Below, in pieces: positions 35,031-43,969 of a DNA stretch of 64,000 bases (the stretch's first letter is position 1; every line of letters starts with the position of its first letter). The notes below the pieces were generated by a model. That model saw only the letters and a program-made list of their open reading frames with translations. It did no database searches and was not told where the DNA came from. Position numbers and translations under genes: made by a program. This DNA comes from Porticoccaceae bacterium (lineage in GTDB: Bacteria; Pseudomonadota; Gammaproteobacteria; Pseudomonadales; Porticoccaceae), in NCBI GenBank assembly GCA_029242085.1, contig JAQWUP010000036.1, forward strand, positions 16,973-80,972, in the 5' to 3' direction.

Positions 35031-35924
35031 ATGCTTCCATCAATTATTTGTTTTGGTTCGCTGAATATCGATCATGTCTACCTTGTGCCGCATTTCGCCG
35101 AGCCTGGAGAAACCCTTTCCAGCCACGATTATCAGCAGTTTGTCGGTGGCAAGGGGCTGAATCAGTCGATTGCTCTGGCCCGCGCCGGTGTCGATGTATC
35201 CCATGCGGGTTGTATTGGTAGAGAGGGTGCGGTATTACGACAAACACTCAGGGACAACGGTGTTGCCGTCGAACATGTGATTGAAATAGACGCGCCTAGC
35301 GGTCATGCCATTATTCAGGTGAATGCTGCGGGCGAAAATTGCATTACCCTCCACGGTGGCGCCAACCAATGCGTTGACTTGGATTTTATATCCCGAGTGT
35401 TGTACCCGGTCGGTCAAGGTGATTGGTTGTTGCTTCAAAATGAGATCAATAATATCGCCGCGATCATTGATTGCGCGTCGCAACGACAAATGATGATTGC
35501 CTTTAATCCGGCACCCATGTCGGAGCAGGTCGTACAGTACCCCCTGGAGAAAGTCGATCTGTTAATTCTCAATCAGACGGAGGCCGCTACAATGACCCGA
35601 CACCAGAGAGTCGACGATATCCTCGGGCACTTGCGGCACCACTATCCCGGAATTAAAGTGCTGCTCACCCTGGGTCAGGAAGGCGCTCTATATCAGGATG
35701 CTGAGCAGACCATCAAGGTCGATGCAAGCCCTGCTGAGGCGGCGGATACCACGGCGGCAGGAGATACTTTTATAGGCTATTTTATCGCTGATTTATGCCG
35801 CGGCAGTACCATACAGCAATGTATGGAGATCGCCGCACGTGCCGCGGCCAAATGTGTTGAGCGCCCCGGTGCTGCCAACTCTATCCCGTATCGCACGGAG
35901 ATTGAGGCTCCCAGAAAACAATAG
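35031..35924 (+). CDS. Ribokinase-like PfkB sugar kinase
   Basis: PfkB-family kinase of 297 residues: SIICFGSLNIDHVYLVPHFAEPGETL at the N-terminus, QFVGGKGLNQSIALARAG (ribokinase signature 1) and DTTAAGDTFIGYFIADL (signature 2, with the catalytic Asp in AAGD). GKGLNQ in place of the usual GKGANQ still fits ribokinase. GAGGA precedes the start. A sodium symporter gene follows after 46 bases, which suggests uptake and phosphorylation of ribose or a nucleoside-derived sugar. The ADP-ribosylglycohydrolase nearby could supply ribose (inference). Confidence 0.88.
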   Translation: MLPSIICFGSLNIDHVYLVPHFAEPGETLSSHDYQQFVGGKGLNQSIALARAGVDVSHAGCIGREGAVLRQTLRDNGVAVEHVIEIDAPSGHAIIQVNAAGENCITLHGGANQCVDLDFISRVLYPVGQGDWLLLQNEINNIAAIIDCASQRQMMIAFNPAPMSEQVVQYPLEKVDLLILNQTEAATMTRHQRVDDILGHLRHHYPGIKVLLTLGQEGALYQDAEQTIKVDASPAEAADTTAAGDTFIGYFIADLCRGSTIQQCMEIAARAAAKCVERPGAANSIPYRTEIEAPRKQ

Positions 35925-35970
35925 TTACCCGGCCCTTTCTCAGGTTGCCCTATTCAAAGGAGACGAGTTA

Positions 35971-37473
35971 ATGACGATACAAAGTTGGTCTTGGATCTTT
36001 TTTATTATCTACACCATGGGCATGCTGGCGCTAGGACTGTGGGCCAGTCGGCGGGTGAAACACGCGGACGATTATGCCGTAGCACGTCAATCCTATGGCC
36101 CCGTCACTCTCGCATTGGCCTTTGCCGCCACCGGTGCATCCGGTGCCACATTTCTGGGTTTGCCCGGACTCGCCTACTCAAATGGCGTATCAGTTATGTG
36201 GTATGCGTTCTGCTACCCCGTGGGGATTTATCTGGGTATTTTGATCTGCCTGCGTGCGGTAACCCAGTCGGGCAATGCCTTCGGCAGTCGCTCGATTCCG
36301 GAATTTTTAGGTGATCGCTACGGCTCCGACCGCATACGAATTATTGCGGCTTTGATGTCGCTGACCTTGTTCTTTTATCTGGCCGGTCAACTGGTGGCTG
36401 GCTTGGTGATGTTTGAGTCTCTGCTGGGCTTGTCCCAGGGGACTGCACTGGTTATCACGGTCAGTGTTTTAATGTTGTATGTGACCCTCGGTGGGGCACA
36501 TGCGGATATTTTGACTGATAGTGTTCAGGGCGCCGTTATGCTGGTGATTGCCGCCGGTGTCGCGGTGCTATTTGTCGTCGGCTTTGGCGTCGCTGGCGGG
36601 TTGCCGGGAATGATACAGATTCTTGGTGAAATAAACCCGGATAACCTGAGTGTGTTTCATCCGCGAGCACAGATCGTCGGCTCGCCATGGGCTGTGACCG
36701 CCATTATTGTTGCGCATATTCCATTTGGTATGATGCCGCATATAGGTAACAAGCTCTGGGCACTGCGAGATGACTCAGCGCGTCGCCGTTTTCTGATACT
36801 GGCGTTTATTTCAGCGATGGTGCTGCCGGCCATGGCTCTCGGTGGCTTGCTGGCGCGGGTGCACTTGGGCGACAGCTTGCTTGATGAAGGTGCTAATCAG
36901 GTGATTCCTGAGTTATTTGCCAAACTGTTTCCCAGCTGGTTGGCGGGATTGTTGGGTATTGCGGTGTTGTGCGCCGTTATGTCTACGGCGGACGGGTTGG
37001 TAGTTTCGTCGGCACAGGTGGTGGCCAATGATTTATACCGCTGCTCATTGGCAAAATATTGGTCTCCACAGCTCGCGGAGGATGCACTCGATAAACGAGT
37101 ACTTCTGATCAGCCGCTGGGCAACTGTCGCGGTGCTTCTGATCAGTGCCGGTCTGGCGTGGATGTTGTTGAACGTAAATATAGCGCTTTTGGTCTGGATG
37201 GGTATCGGTGGTATCACATCGGCCATGGCTGGGCCACTGATTATAGGCAGTCTGTGGAATGGTGTGACTGAGAAGGGCGCTCTATCTGGCATGCTGACAG
37301 GGTTTATTTGCTTTTCGCTGCTGCACACCCAATCGATACCTGTGAATTGGCTGCTAGAGCAAGGGCCCAACCCCTTCGCCTGCGCGGCGCTCTCAAGTCT
37401 ATCTGGGGTTGCCGTGACAATCCTTATTTCGCAGGTCGCATCTCCACCGCAAGAGCGGCTCAGGGCTTTCTGA
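35971..37473 (+). CDS. Sodium:solute symporter (SSS family)
   Basis: Inner-membrane transporter of 500 residues with about 13 hydrophobic segments. The start of the SSS core is seen in AVARQSYGPVTLALAFAATGASGATFLGLPGLAYSNG; the family signature region around LLGIAVLCAVMSTADGLVVSSAQVVANDLY is also present. The track ORF starts at 35839 inside the kinase gene, but AAAGGAGA sits 7-8 bases before ATG 35971. It probably imports the sugar phosphorylated by the preceding kinase. Confidence 0.9.
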   Translation: MTIQSWSWIFFIIYTMGMLALGLWASRRVKHADDYAVARQSYGPVTLALAFAATGASGATFLGLPGLAYSNGVSVMWYAFCYPVGIYLGILICLRAVTQSGNAFGSRSIPEFLGDRYGSDRIRIIAALMSLTLFFYLAGQLVAGLVMFESLLGLSQGTALVITVSVLMLYVTLGGAHADILTDSVQGAVMLVIAAGVAVLFVVGFGVAGGLPGMIQILGEINPDNLSVFHPRAQIVGSPWAVTAIIVAHIPFGMMPHIGNKLWALRDDSARRRFLILAFISAMVLPAMALGGLLARVHLGDSLLDEGANQVIPELFAKLFPSWLAGLLGIAVLCAVMSTADGLVVSSAQVVANDLYRCSLAKYWSPQLAEDALDKRVLLISRWATVAVLLISAGLAWMLLNVNIALLVWMGIGGITSAMAGPLIIGSLWNGVTEKGALSGMLTGFICFSLLHTQSIPVNWLLEQGPNPFACAALSSLSGVAVTILISQVASPPQERLRAF

Positions 37474-37554
37474 GAGATGATCGGGAGCAGCTGTGGATCA
37501 ATTAAACGAAATCTGGTTATTCGCGATAAAGCACTCCCGAGTCCGCTGCAGACG

Positions 37555-38271
37555 TTATCGGTAAGTGACTAGAGATTCACTGTGGTAGTCCGGCCTGCAC
37601 TGGAGAAAAGAATAATCATTAAAGCTCGATAGAGATACCTTTTTTCGATTGTATAAAAGGCGTGTAATTGAGGCGTTAATAACTGGTTCATAAAAGTGGT
37701 AGGCGAAGCTACCGTCGAGGCCTAGCACTTGGCTGACAATAGTGGCAATGGTGCCGCCGGATGTGAATAAGCCGATATTTTTACCGCTGCCCTCGCGTCT
37801 GATTAAATCTTGCATGGCCGCTTTGACCTGATCTGAATAGTTGTCCCAGGTTTGCATAGCAGGTATATCGTGGTCACCGGATACCCACAATTGAAATACC
37901 TGTTCCAGAACTTTTTGGTAGCTCTTACTATCGGTTTTGGCCTTTTCCACTAGCCCCGCTGTGGGTGGATTACGCCTGATCAGCTGTGGCAATAAAAACT
38001 TGAACTGTTCATCATTTTTGATCTCGTTTAACCGCGGATCATTGTGAAATGGAATACCCGCAGGTTGGCTCGCAGTGGCGATTTCAGCCGTTTGACGCTG
38101 TCGTTTAAGGGTGCCGCTATACACCGCATCCAGCCTGATACCGCTGTCTGAAAAATAGTCGCTTAAAACTTGCGCCTGACAGCAACCGAGTTGCGAGAGC
38201 TGGTCGTAATCGGCGGAACCAAAGGACGCCTGACCGTGTCGGATTAAAAAAATAGAAGCTATATCCAGCAC
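37555..38271 (-). CDS. Histidine phosphatase family protein
   Basis: Phosphoglycerate-mutase-like phosphatase of 238 residues. IFLIRHGQASFGSADYDQLSQLG carries the catalytic RHG at the N-terminus, and YSGTLKRQRQTAEIA the second Arg. The second His motif reads LFTSGGTIATI, where Ser replaces the usual His, as in a known subgroup. Substrate unknown. It is convergent with the symporter gene and downstream of the enoyl-CoA hydratase on the minus strand. Confidence 0.85.
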   Translation of the reverse strand: MLDIASIFLIRHGQASFGSADYDQLSQLGCCQAQVLSDYFSDSGIRLDAVYSGTLKRQRQTAEIATASQPAGIPFHNDPRLNEIKNDEQFKFLLPQLIRRNPPTAGLVEKAKTDSKSYQKVLEQVFQLWVSGDHDIPAMQTWDNYSDQVKAAMQDLIRREGSGKNIGLFTSGGTIATIVSQVLGLDGSFAYHFYEPVINASITRLLYNRKKVSLSSFNDYSFLQCRPDYHSESLVTYR

Positions 38272-38365
38272 TCCTGAATGTAATACGTTGAGCGATTAGA
38301 GATGGCAGTTTGCACGATATTTGTGCCAATTTTGACTCGACTGCTAGACAGCCAAGCCACAGGCA

Positions 38366-39121
38366 CTAGCGTTTGGAAAACCCCGAAACCCGTTGTGCGG
38401 TGTCTGCAATCTCGTAGTCGGTGGCCAGCTCGTACTGGACACCATCCTCTACGGAGCCAGTTAGCCAATGCTGGTAGAGATCCTTGAAGGCGGCAACTGA
38501 GCCCTCGCTGTTTTCGGCAACTTTGTCGGTTATCTCTTTTACTTTGGCATCTAGTTCGTCGCGAGGCACGGCGTAGTTCGCTAGGCCCCACTCGGCAGCC
38601 TGCACGCCGGTGAATGTGCCCGCGGTAAAAGAGAGCTCTCTGGCCTTGCGCACGCCGACGGCGGATGGCAGTCGAGCGCTCATGGCCCAAGTCGGCCGCA
38701 GACCCCATTTAGCATGGGTATCACCAAATTTGGATTCATTCGCAACCACCAGAAAATCAAGCGACAGGGCCAGCTCTAGAGCCCCGGTGAAACAAAAGCC
38801 ATTGATCTTTCCGATTACCGGCTTAGGCGCATTTTCGATGGTCTTGATCAAGTCCTGAGCTGGCAGGTCGACCACTTCACCAACGTAGCCCTTGGAGATA
38901 TTCCGATCGTCCATCTCTTTCAGATCGAGACCGGCGCAAAACGCGCGGCCCTCGCCTGTTATCACTATCGAGCGAACCTGAGAATCATCGACAGCCGTTT
39001 TGATTGCACGATGAATCTCATTCATCATCACCACCGTCAGAGCGTTCATAGCCTCAGGCCGGTTTAACGTGATCGTTGCCGTAGTATCGGCAGTCTCATA
39101 TTTAATCTGCTTATAAGCCAT
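38366..39121 (-). CDS. Enoyl-CoA hydratase/isomerase family protein
   Basis: Crotonase-fold enzyme of 251 residues beginning MAYKQIKYETADTTATITLNRP. GRAFCAGLDLKEMD and INGFCFTGALELALSLDF form the two oxyanion-hole strands. I chose ATG 39121 over the GTG codons at 39130 and 39133 because it gives the standard N-terminus. It lies 55 bases after the acyl-CoA dehydrogenase on the same strand, so the two probably act in order: dehydrogenation, then hydration. Confidence 0.9.
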   Translation of the reverse strand: MAYKQIKYETADTTATITLNRPEAMNALTVVMMNEIHRAIKTAVDDSQVRSIVITGEGRAFCAGLDLKEMDDRNISKGYVGEVVDLPAQDLIKTIENAPKPVIGKINGFCFTGALELALSLDFLVVANESKFGDTHAKWGLRPTWAMSARLPSAVGVRKARELSFTAGTFTGVQAAEWGLANYAVPRDELDAKVKEITDKVAENSEGSVAAFKDLYQHWLTGSVEDGVQYELATDYEIADTAQRVSGFSKR

Positions 39122-39175
39122 AATTGTCACCACTGGGAATCAGGTTGCTAAACTTCAGGTGTCTAAACTCTCGAC

Positions 39176-40423
39176 CTACCAAAGGTCATACTTGCGGACT
39201 TCGTTACGGCCTACCACCATATGATGTACCTCATCCGGGCCGTCGGCAAAGCGCAGGGTACGCTGTTGTGCATACATATGGGCCAGTGGCGTCCACTGAG
39301 AAGTGCCGGTCGCACCGTGCATTTGAATCGCATCGTCGATAATTTTACAGACTTTTTCAGGAACCATGGCTTTGATAGCACTGACATAGACACGCGCCTC
39401 TTTATTGCCCAGCACATCCATTGCCTTAGCCGCCTGTAATACCATCAGGCGACAGGCGTCAATTTCAATGCGAGCGCGGGACACAACCTCCAGATTCTTG
39501 CCCAGCTTGACGAGTTGCTTGCCGAATGCAGTGCGCGAACTAGCGCGTTTAACCGCTAGTTCGAGTGCAACTTCAGCTTGCCCGATAGCTCTCATACAGT
39601 GGTGGATACGACCAGGACCGAGGCGTACTTGGGAAATTTCAAAGCCGCGTCCTTCGCCCAATAAAATATTCGACTTGGGCACTCGAACATTATTGAAGCG
39701 AAGATGCATATGTCCGTGAGGTGCTCCGGGATCACCAAACACATGCATGGGTCCTAGAATTTCAACGCCGGGCGTATCCATAGGAATTAAGATCTGTGAC
39801 TGCTGACGGAATGTCTCTGCATCTGGACTGGTTTTTACCATGGTGATCAGCACCTTGCAGCGAGGATCTCCCGCGCCGGAGATATAATATTTCTGACCAT
39901 TGATTACCCAGTCGTCCCCATCTAGCACCGCAGAGGTCTGAATGTTGGTGGCATCGGAGGAAGCGACATCGGGCTCAGTCATAGCATAGGCCGAGCGAAT
40001 CTTTCCATCTAGTAGAGGCTTCAACCACTGCTCTTTCTGTTCAGGTGTGCCAACTCTTTCCAATACTTCCATATTACCTGTATCAGGTGCCGCGCAATTG
40101 AGTGTTTGTGAAGCCAGCGGGTTTCTACCCAACTCAACAGCTATATAGGCATAGTCGAGGTTGCTCAGACCTTCGCCAGTCTCAGCATTCGGTAGAAAGA
40201 AGTTCCACAGGCCGGCATCTCTTGCTTTTTGCTTGGCCTGCTCAACCAATTCAAGCTGTCTGGGATGATAGCTCCAAGGGTCGTCATTACTTTTTCTCAA
40301 CTCGTGGTATTCGTCTGCCCATGGGATAACGTTTTCAGCAATATGTTTTTTTACTGCTGCCAAAAGGGGTTGTGCTTTTTTGGACATGGATAAATTGAAT
40401 AGTTCTGGGTGAATGTCAGTCAT
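39176..40423 (-). CDS. Acyl-CoA dehydrogenase, ACAD10/11 type
   Basis: FAD-dependent dehydrogenase of 415 residues. YAMTEPDVASSDATNIQTSA and GDDWVINGQKYYISGAGDPRC belong to the middle beta-domain; MHVFGDPGAPHGHMHLRFNNVRVP and GPGRIHHCMRAIGQAE are characteristic of the ACAD10/11 branch. QMHGATGTSQWTPLAHMYAQQRTLRFADGPDEVHH forms the C-terminal FAD/active-site region. Members of this branch, such as LvaC and the ACAD domain of ACAD11, act on 4-phosphoacyl-CoA made by an APH kinase; the kinase candidate is at 33822. Ordinary acyl-CoA dehydrogenation is the alternative. Confidence 0.9.
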   Translation of the reverse strand: MTDIHPELFNLSMSKKAQPLLAAVKKHIAENVIPWADEYHELRKSNDDPWSYHPRQLELVEQAKQKARDAGLWNFFLPNAETGEGLSNLDYAYIAVELGRNPLASQTLNCAAPDTGNMEVLERVGTPEQKEQWLKPLLDGKIRSAYAMTEPDVASSDATNIQTSAVLDGDDWVINGQKYYISGAGDPRCKVLITMVKTSPDAETFRQQSQILIPMDTPGVEILGPMHVFGDPGAPHGHMHLRFNNVRVPKSNILLGEGRGFEISQVRLGPGRIHHCMRAIGQAEVALELAVKRASSRTAFGKQLVKLGKNLEVVSRARIEIDACRLMVLQAAKAMDVLGNKEARVYVSAIKAMVPEKVCKIIDDAIQMHGATGTSQWTPLAHMYAQQRTLRFADGPDEVHHMVVGRNEVRKYDLW

Positions 40424-40633
40424 GGGTTTCTCTCGATTTTCAGCAAATGATATATGATTGGAGTACGAGCAGATGATATCTGATCAAAACATTAAAGCGT
40501 ACAGATGAACCTTGGCAACTCCCCCATTTTAACTGAGCCAGCTTGCGCGTTGTTGATATCGTTAATGACTGGTTTTGGATGTGATTTTTTGCCTAAGGAA
40601 CCAACACATAAAATGAAAAGGAGGGACAATATA

Positions 40634-41410
40634 ATGGCAGATATATTTGATATTAGCGGTCGAGTCGCCATTGTCACGGGCGGGTCCCGCGGTATAGGAA
40701 AAATGATTGCAACAGAATTCGTGCGGCGTGGTGTGCGCACTTATATTACCTCTCGTAAGGCTGAGCAGTGCAACGAAACCGCAGCGGAGTTATCCGCGTT
40801 TGGAGAATGTGTTGCCTTTCCCCACGATCTGTCAAATTTGAAAGAGATTAAATCTTTTGTCAGCAAAATTTCAGAACACGAAAGCAAGATTGATATCCTA
40901 GTTAACAATGCGGGTGCATCGTGGGGAGCACCGTTCGATGAGTTTCCAGAATCCGGTTGGGACAAGGTTATGGATATTAATGTCAAATCTTTGTTTTTCC
41001 TCACTCAGCAGTTGGCACCCTTGATGCGTGCTGCAGCCAGCTCAGATAAGCCCGCTAAGGTTATCAATATCGCTTCGACAGATGGCCTCTCGAATTCTCG
41101 CATTGAAACCTACTCGTATTCCGCCAGTAAAGCAGCTGTGATCCATCTCACCCGTCGTTTGGCCAACCGCTTAGCTGAAGATAATATTCGAGTAAACGCG
41201 ATTGCCCCCGGTGCCTTTGCCAGTAATATGAATATTTGGGCCAGAGACAACCCCGAGGGCGTTGCTCCGAGAATCCCCGCTAAGCGCATTGGGCAGCCAG
41301 CTGATATAGCAGGAACAGCCGTCTACATGTGTTCACGCGCTGGCGATTTTCTTCTGGGTGCCACTATACCGCTAGATGGTGGAACTGTTTACGGGACGCT
41401 TCAGGGCTAG
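40634..41410 (+). CDS. SDR family dehydrogenase
   Basis: SDR of 258 residues, starting MADIFDISGRVAIVTGGSRGIG. NNAGASWGAPF, the serine in INIASTDGLSN, YSASKAAVIHLTRRLA and NAIAPGAFASNM are the usual motifs, and the protein ends with LDGGTVYGT. The track begins at 40505, but AAAGGAGGG is 5-8 bases before ATG 40634. Relatives include 3-hydroxyacyl-CoA and gluconate dehydrogenases. It is divergent from the ACAD10/11-type gene and upstream of the bifunctional beta-oxidation gene. Confidence 0.9.
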   Translation: MADIFDISGRVAIVTGGSRGIGKMIATEFVRRGVRTYITSRKAEQCNETAAELSAFGECVAFPHDLSNLKEIKSFVSKISEHESKIDILVNNAGASWGAPFDEFPESGWDKVMDINVKSLFFLTQQLAPLMRAAASSDKPAKVINIASTDGLSNSRIETYSYSASKAAVIHLTRRLANRLAEDNIRVNAIAPGAFASNMNIWARDNPEGVAPRIPAKRIGQPADIAGTAVYMCSRAGDFLLGATIPLDGGTVYGTLQG

Positions 41411-41591
41411 AGAGATTCAGTGTGGACATATTATGTCTACTTAAGAGATGTTCTCGAAACCCATGCCAAAGTCTCCTGTTGTGATAATGAATTTGTTAAC
41501 AGGGCAAAAGTTTTACGATTGTTGCCAAGTTTGAGAGCTAAATCTAAAAATCAAATATTGAAAAAAAATATCAATGTTTTGGAGTTAAATT

Positions 41592-43688
41592 ATGCAGGGC
41601 AAAATAGAAAAACGGGGTTCCATTGGCATTATTTGGATTGATAATCCGCCGGTCAATGCGATCTCTCACGCCGTTCGTGAAGGACTTGTTTCATCGGTAG
41701 AGGCGATAGCAGCGGACGAGAGTATCAATGCGGTGGTGCTGGCCTGCCGCGGACGAACCTTTATGGCTGGTGCTGATATTACTGAGTTTGGTAGTGGGCA
41801 TAAGCCTCCGTCCTTGAGTGCAGTGGTCGATGTGATCAGTGCGAGCCCGAAGATTATTGTAGCGGCCTTGTTCGGCACTACCTTTGGCGGCGGGTTGGAA
41901 GTCGCGCTGGGGTGTGACTATCGCATTGCCTTACCAACGGCAAAAATTGGCTTGCCAGAAGTTAAACTCGGTATTATCCCTGGTGCCCAGGGAACGCAGC
42001 GGTTGCCCAGGCTTTCGGGCGTTGAATTTGCATTGAAGATGATGACCACGGGTGACCCCGTATCGGCGACGAAGGCACAAAGTGTCGGTGTCATAGATCG
42101 CCTGATTGAAGGCGATATTGTCGAGGGTGCCGTTGCCTTCGCAGAAGAGCTGCTGGCGAATAATGCCCCTTTGAGAAAAATACAGGAAATGGTGATCGAC
42201 CCCAAAGAGTATCACGACGAGTATTTCGATACGTTTCGCCAGACGATTGCACGAAAAACACGGGGCATGAATGCACCAGAGTGCGCCGTCCGAGCCGTGC
42301 AAGCAGCGGTTAATTTGCCGTTTAAAGAAGGTGTGGCATTTGAACGCAAGATGACGCGTGAATGTGTTGCTGATCCTCAGTCAAAGGCGTTGCAATACGT
42401 CTTTTTTGCCGAACGTCAGGCCACCAAAGTGCCGGGACTGCCCAAGGACATTGAACTGACCGCGGTCAATGCTGTAGGTATCATTGGTGCTGGCACCATG
42501 GGTGGCGGTATCGCCATGAACTTCGCCAATGTCGGTATTCCAGTTACGCTCCTCGAAATGAGCCAGGACGCATTGAAAAAGGGGTTGAGCACCATTCGCA
42601 AAAATTATGAGGCTACGGCTAAGAAAGGCCGTATAACCGGCGCGCAGGTCGAAGAGCGCATGGCTCTGCTCAAAGGTAGCACCGAGTATGGCGATCTGGT
42701 CGATATGGATCTGGTGATAGAAGCGGTGTTCGAGAAGATGGATATCAAGAAGCAGGTTTTTAAGACCTTGAGCGGTATAGTGAGACCCGACACAATTTTA
42801 GCGAGTAACACCTCCTATTTGGATATCGATGAAATAGCGACTGTCGTCGATAGACCAGAGAGGATGCTGGGTATGCACTTTTTCTCACCTGCAAATATCA
42901 TGCGGATGCTGGAAATTGTCCGTGCAGAAAAAACTGCTCCGGAAATTTTGGCAACCGTGCTAAAGCTGGGTAAGCGCATCAACAAGGTCGGTGCTGTAGC
43001 GGGTGTCTGTTATGGGTTTATCGGCAATCGTATGCTGCGCGGTTACAGCCACGAAGCGAATATGCTGGTTCTTGAGGGTGCGGCGCCGGAAAAGATCGAT
43101 AGTGTGCTGTACCACTTCGGAATGCCCATGGGGGTTATTGCAATGGGTGATATGGCCGGTCTCGATATTGGCTATTATATGCGTCAAAACCTCAATGAGG
43201 GTGACTACGACGTGCGCACTTCCTTTGTTTATGATGCGCTGGTCGAGATGGGGCGCTACGGTCAAAAGACCGGTGCCGGCGTCTATGACTATGAGCCGGG
43301 CAACCGCGACCCGATCCCCTCGCCGATTACGCAAAAACTGATTAAGCAAGCCGCCGAAAAATTTGGTATCGAGCAGCGCGAGATCAGTGATGAAGAAATC
43401 GTCGAGCGCTGCTTTCTCTCGCTGTTCAATATTGGCTGTCATGTGTTGGAAGAGGGGATGGCCTATCGCGCCTCGGATATTGATATTGTCTATATCAATG
43501 GCTATGGCTTTCCGGCATGGCGCGGTGGCCCAATGTATTGGGCAGAACATACCATCGGTCTCGAGGCTGCTCTGAATCGAATCAATCAATTCGCTGATCG
43601 GTATGGTAGAGAGAACTGGACACCGGCTCCCATGCTTGAGCGCCTAGTTGCGGAGGGTGGAAGTCTTCGAGATATTCAGAATGATTAA
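41592..43688 (+). CDS. Bifunctional enoyl-CoA hydratase/3-hydroxyacyl-CoA dehydrogenase
   Basis: Multifunctional beta-oxidation protein of 698 residues. The N-terminal crotonase domain (about 1-190) has GRTFMAGADITEF, GGGLEVALGCDYRIA (Glu103) and GLPEVKLGIIPGAQGTQRLPR (Glu123), so both catalytic glutamates are present. The Rossmann domain starts near 295 with GIIGAGTMGGGIAMNFAN, followed by HFFSPANIMRMLEIVRA and two C-terminal dehydrogenase domains (NRMLRGYSHEANMLVLEGA; YINGYGFPAWRGGPM). The length fits the FadJ/peroxisomal MFE1 type rather than FadB, and no thiolase partner is fused. GGAG lies 8 bases before the ATG. It would carry hydratase and dehydrogenase steps before the thiolase at 46091. 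Confidence 0.93.
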   Translation: MQGKIEKRGSIGIIWIDNPPVNAISHAVREGLVSSVEAIAADESINAVVLACRGRTFMAGADITEFGSGHKPPSLSAVVDVISASPKIIVAALFGTTFGGGLEVALGCDYRIALPTAKIGLPEVKLGIIPGAQGTQRLPRLSGVEFALKMMTTGDPVSATKAQSVGVIDRLIEGDIVEGAVAFAEELLANNAPLRKIQEMVIDPKEYHDEYFDTFRQTIARKTRGMNAPECAVRAVQAAVNLPFKEGVAFERKMTRECVADPQSKALQYVFFAERQATKVPGLPKDIELTAVNAVGIIGAGTMGGGIAMNFANVGIPVTLLEMSQDALKKGLSTIRKNYEATAKKGRITGAQVEERMALLKGSTEYGDLVDMDLVIEAVFEKMDIKKQVFKTLSGIVRPDTILASNTSYLDIDEIATVVDRPERMLGMHFFSPANIMRMLEIVRAEKTAPEILATVLKLGKRINKVGAVAGVCYGFIGNRMLRGYSHEANMLVLEGAAPEKIDSVLYHFGMPMGVIAMGDMAGLDIGYYMRQNLNEGDYDVRTSFVYDALVEMGRYGQKTGAGVYDYEPGNRDPIPSPITQKLIKQAAEKFGIEQREISDEEIVERCFLSLFNIGCHVLEEGMAYRASDIDIVYINGYGFPAWRGGPMYWAEHTIGLEAALNRINQFADRYGRENWTPAPMLERLVAEGGSLRDIQND

Positions 43689-43969
43689 CAGCCGACCGGA
43701 CCAAGCAACAAGCTTACGAGTCTTTCATAACTGCAACACTCTGCTTGGCGCGGCGATTGTGACACAGATGAGATGCGTGGGAGGTATTGTCATTAGGCGC
43801 TTCATAAAAAAGTTTACACAATAATGCAATTCAGGCAGGCAATTCCTGTCAAGTAAAAATGGGGGGATTCTCAACCAATGCCGTTGACTTACATCGCGAT
43901 TTTGTGAGATTTTTTAATCTGATATTAATAATTCAAAGTCTGCAATTCGGTTTGCTCTAAGGAGAAAAA

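Noticed and set aside
37480-37545. CGGGAG...CTCCCG inverted repeat between convergent genes
   Set aside because: Arms of 6-7 bp with a loop of over 40 bases and no T-run.
42960-43589. 209-codon minus-strand ORF inside the bifunctional beta-oxidation gene
   Set aside because: Lies entirely within a clear gene on the other strand; shadow ORF.
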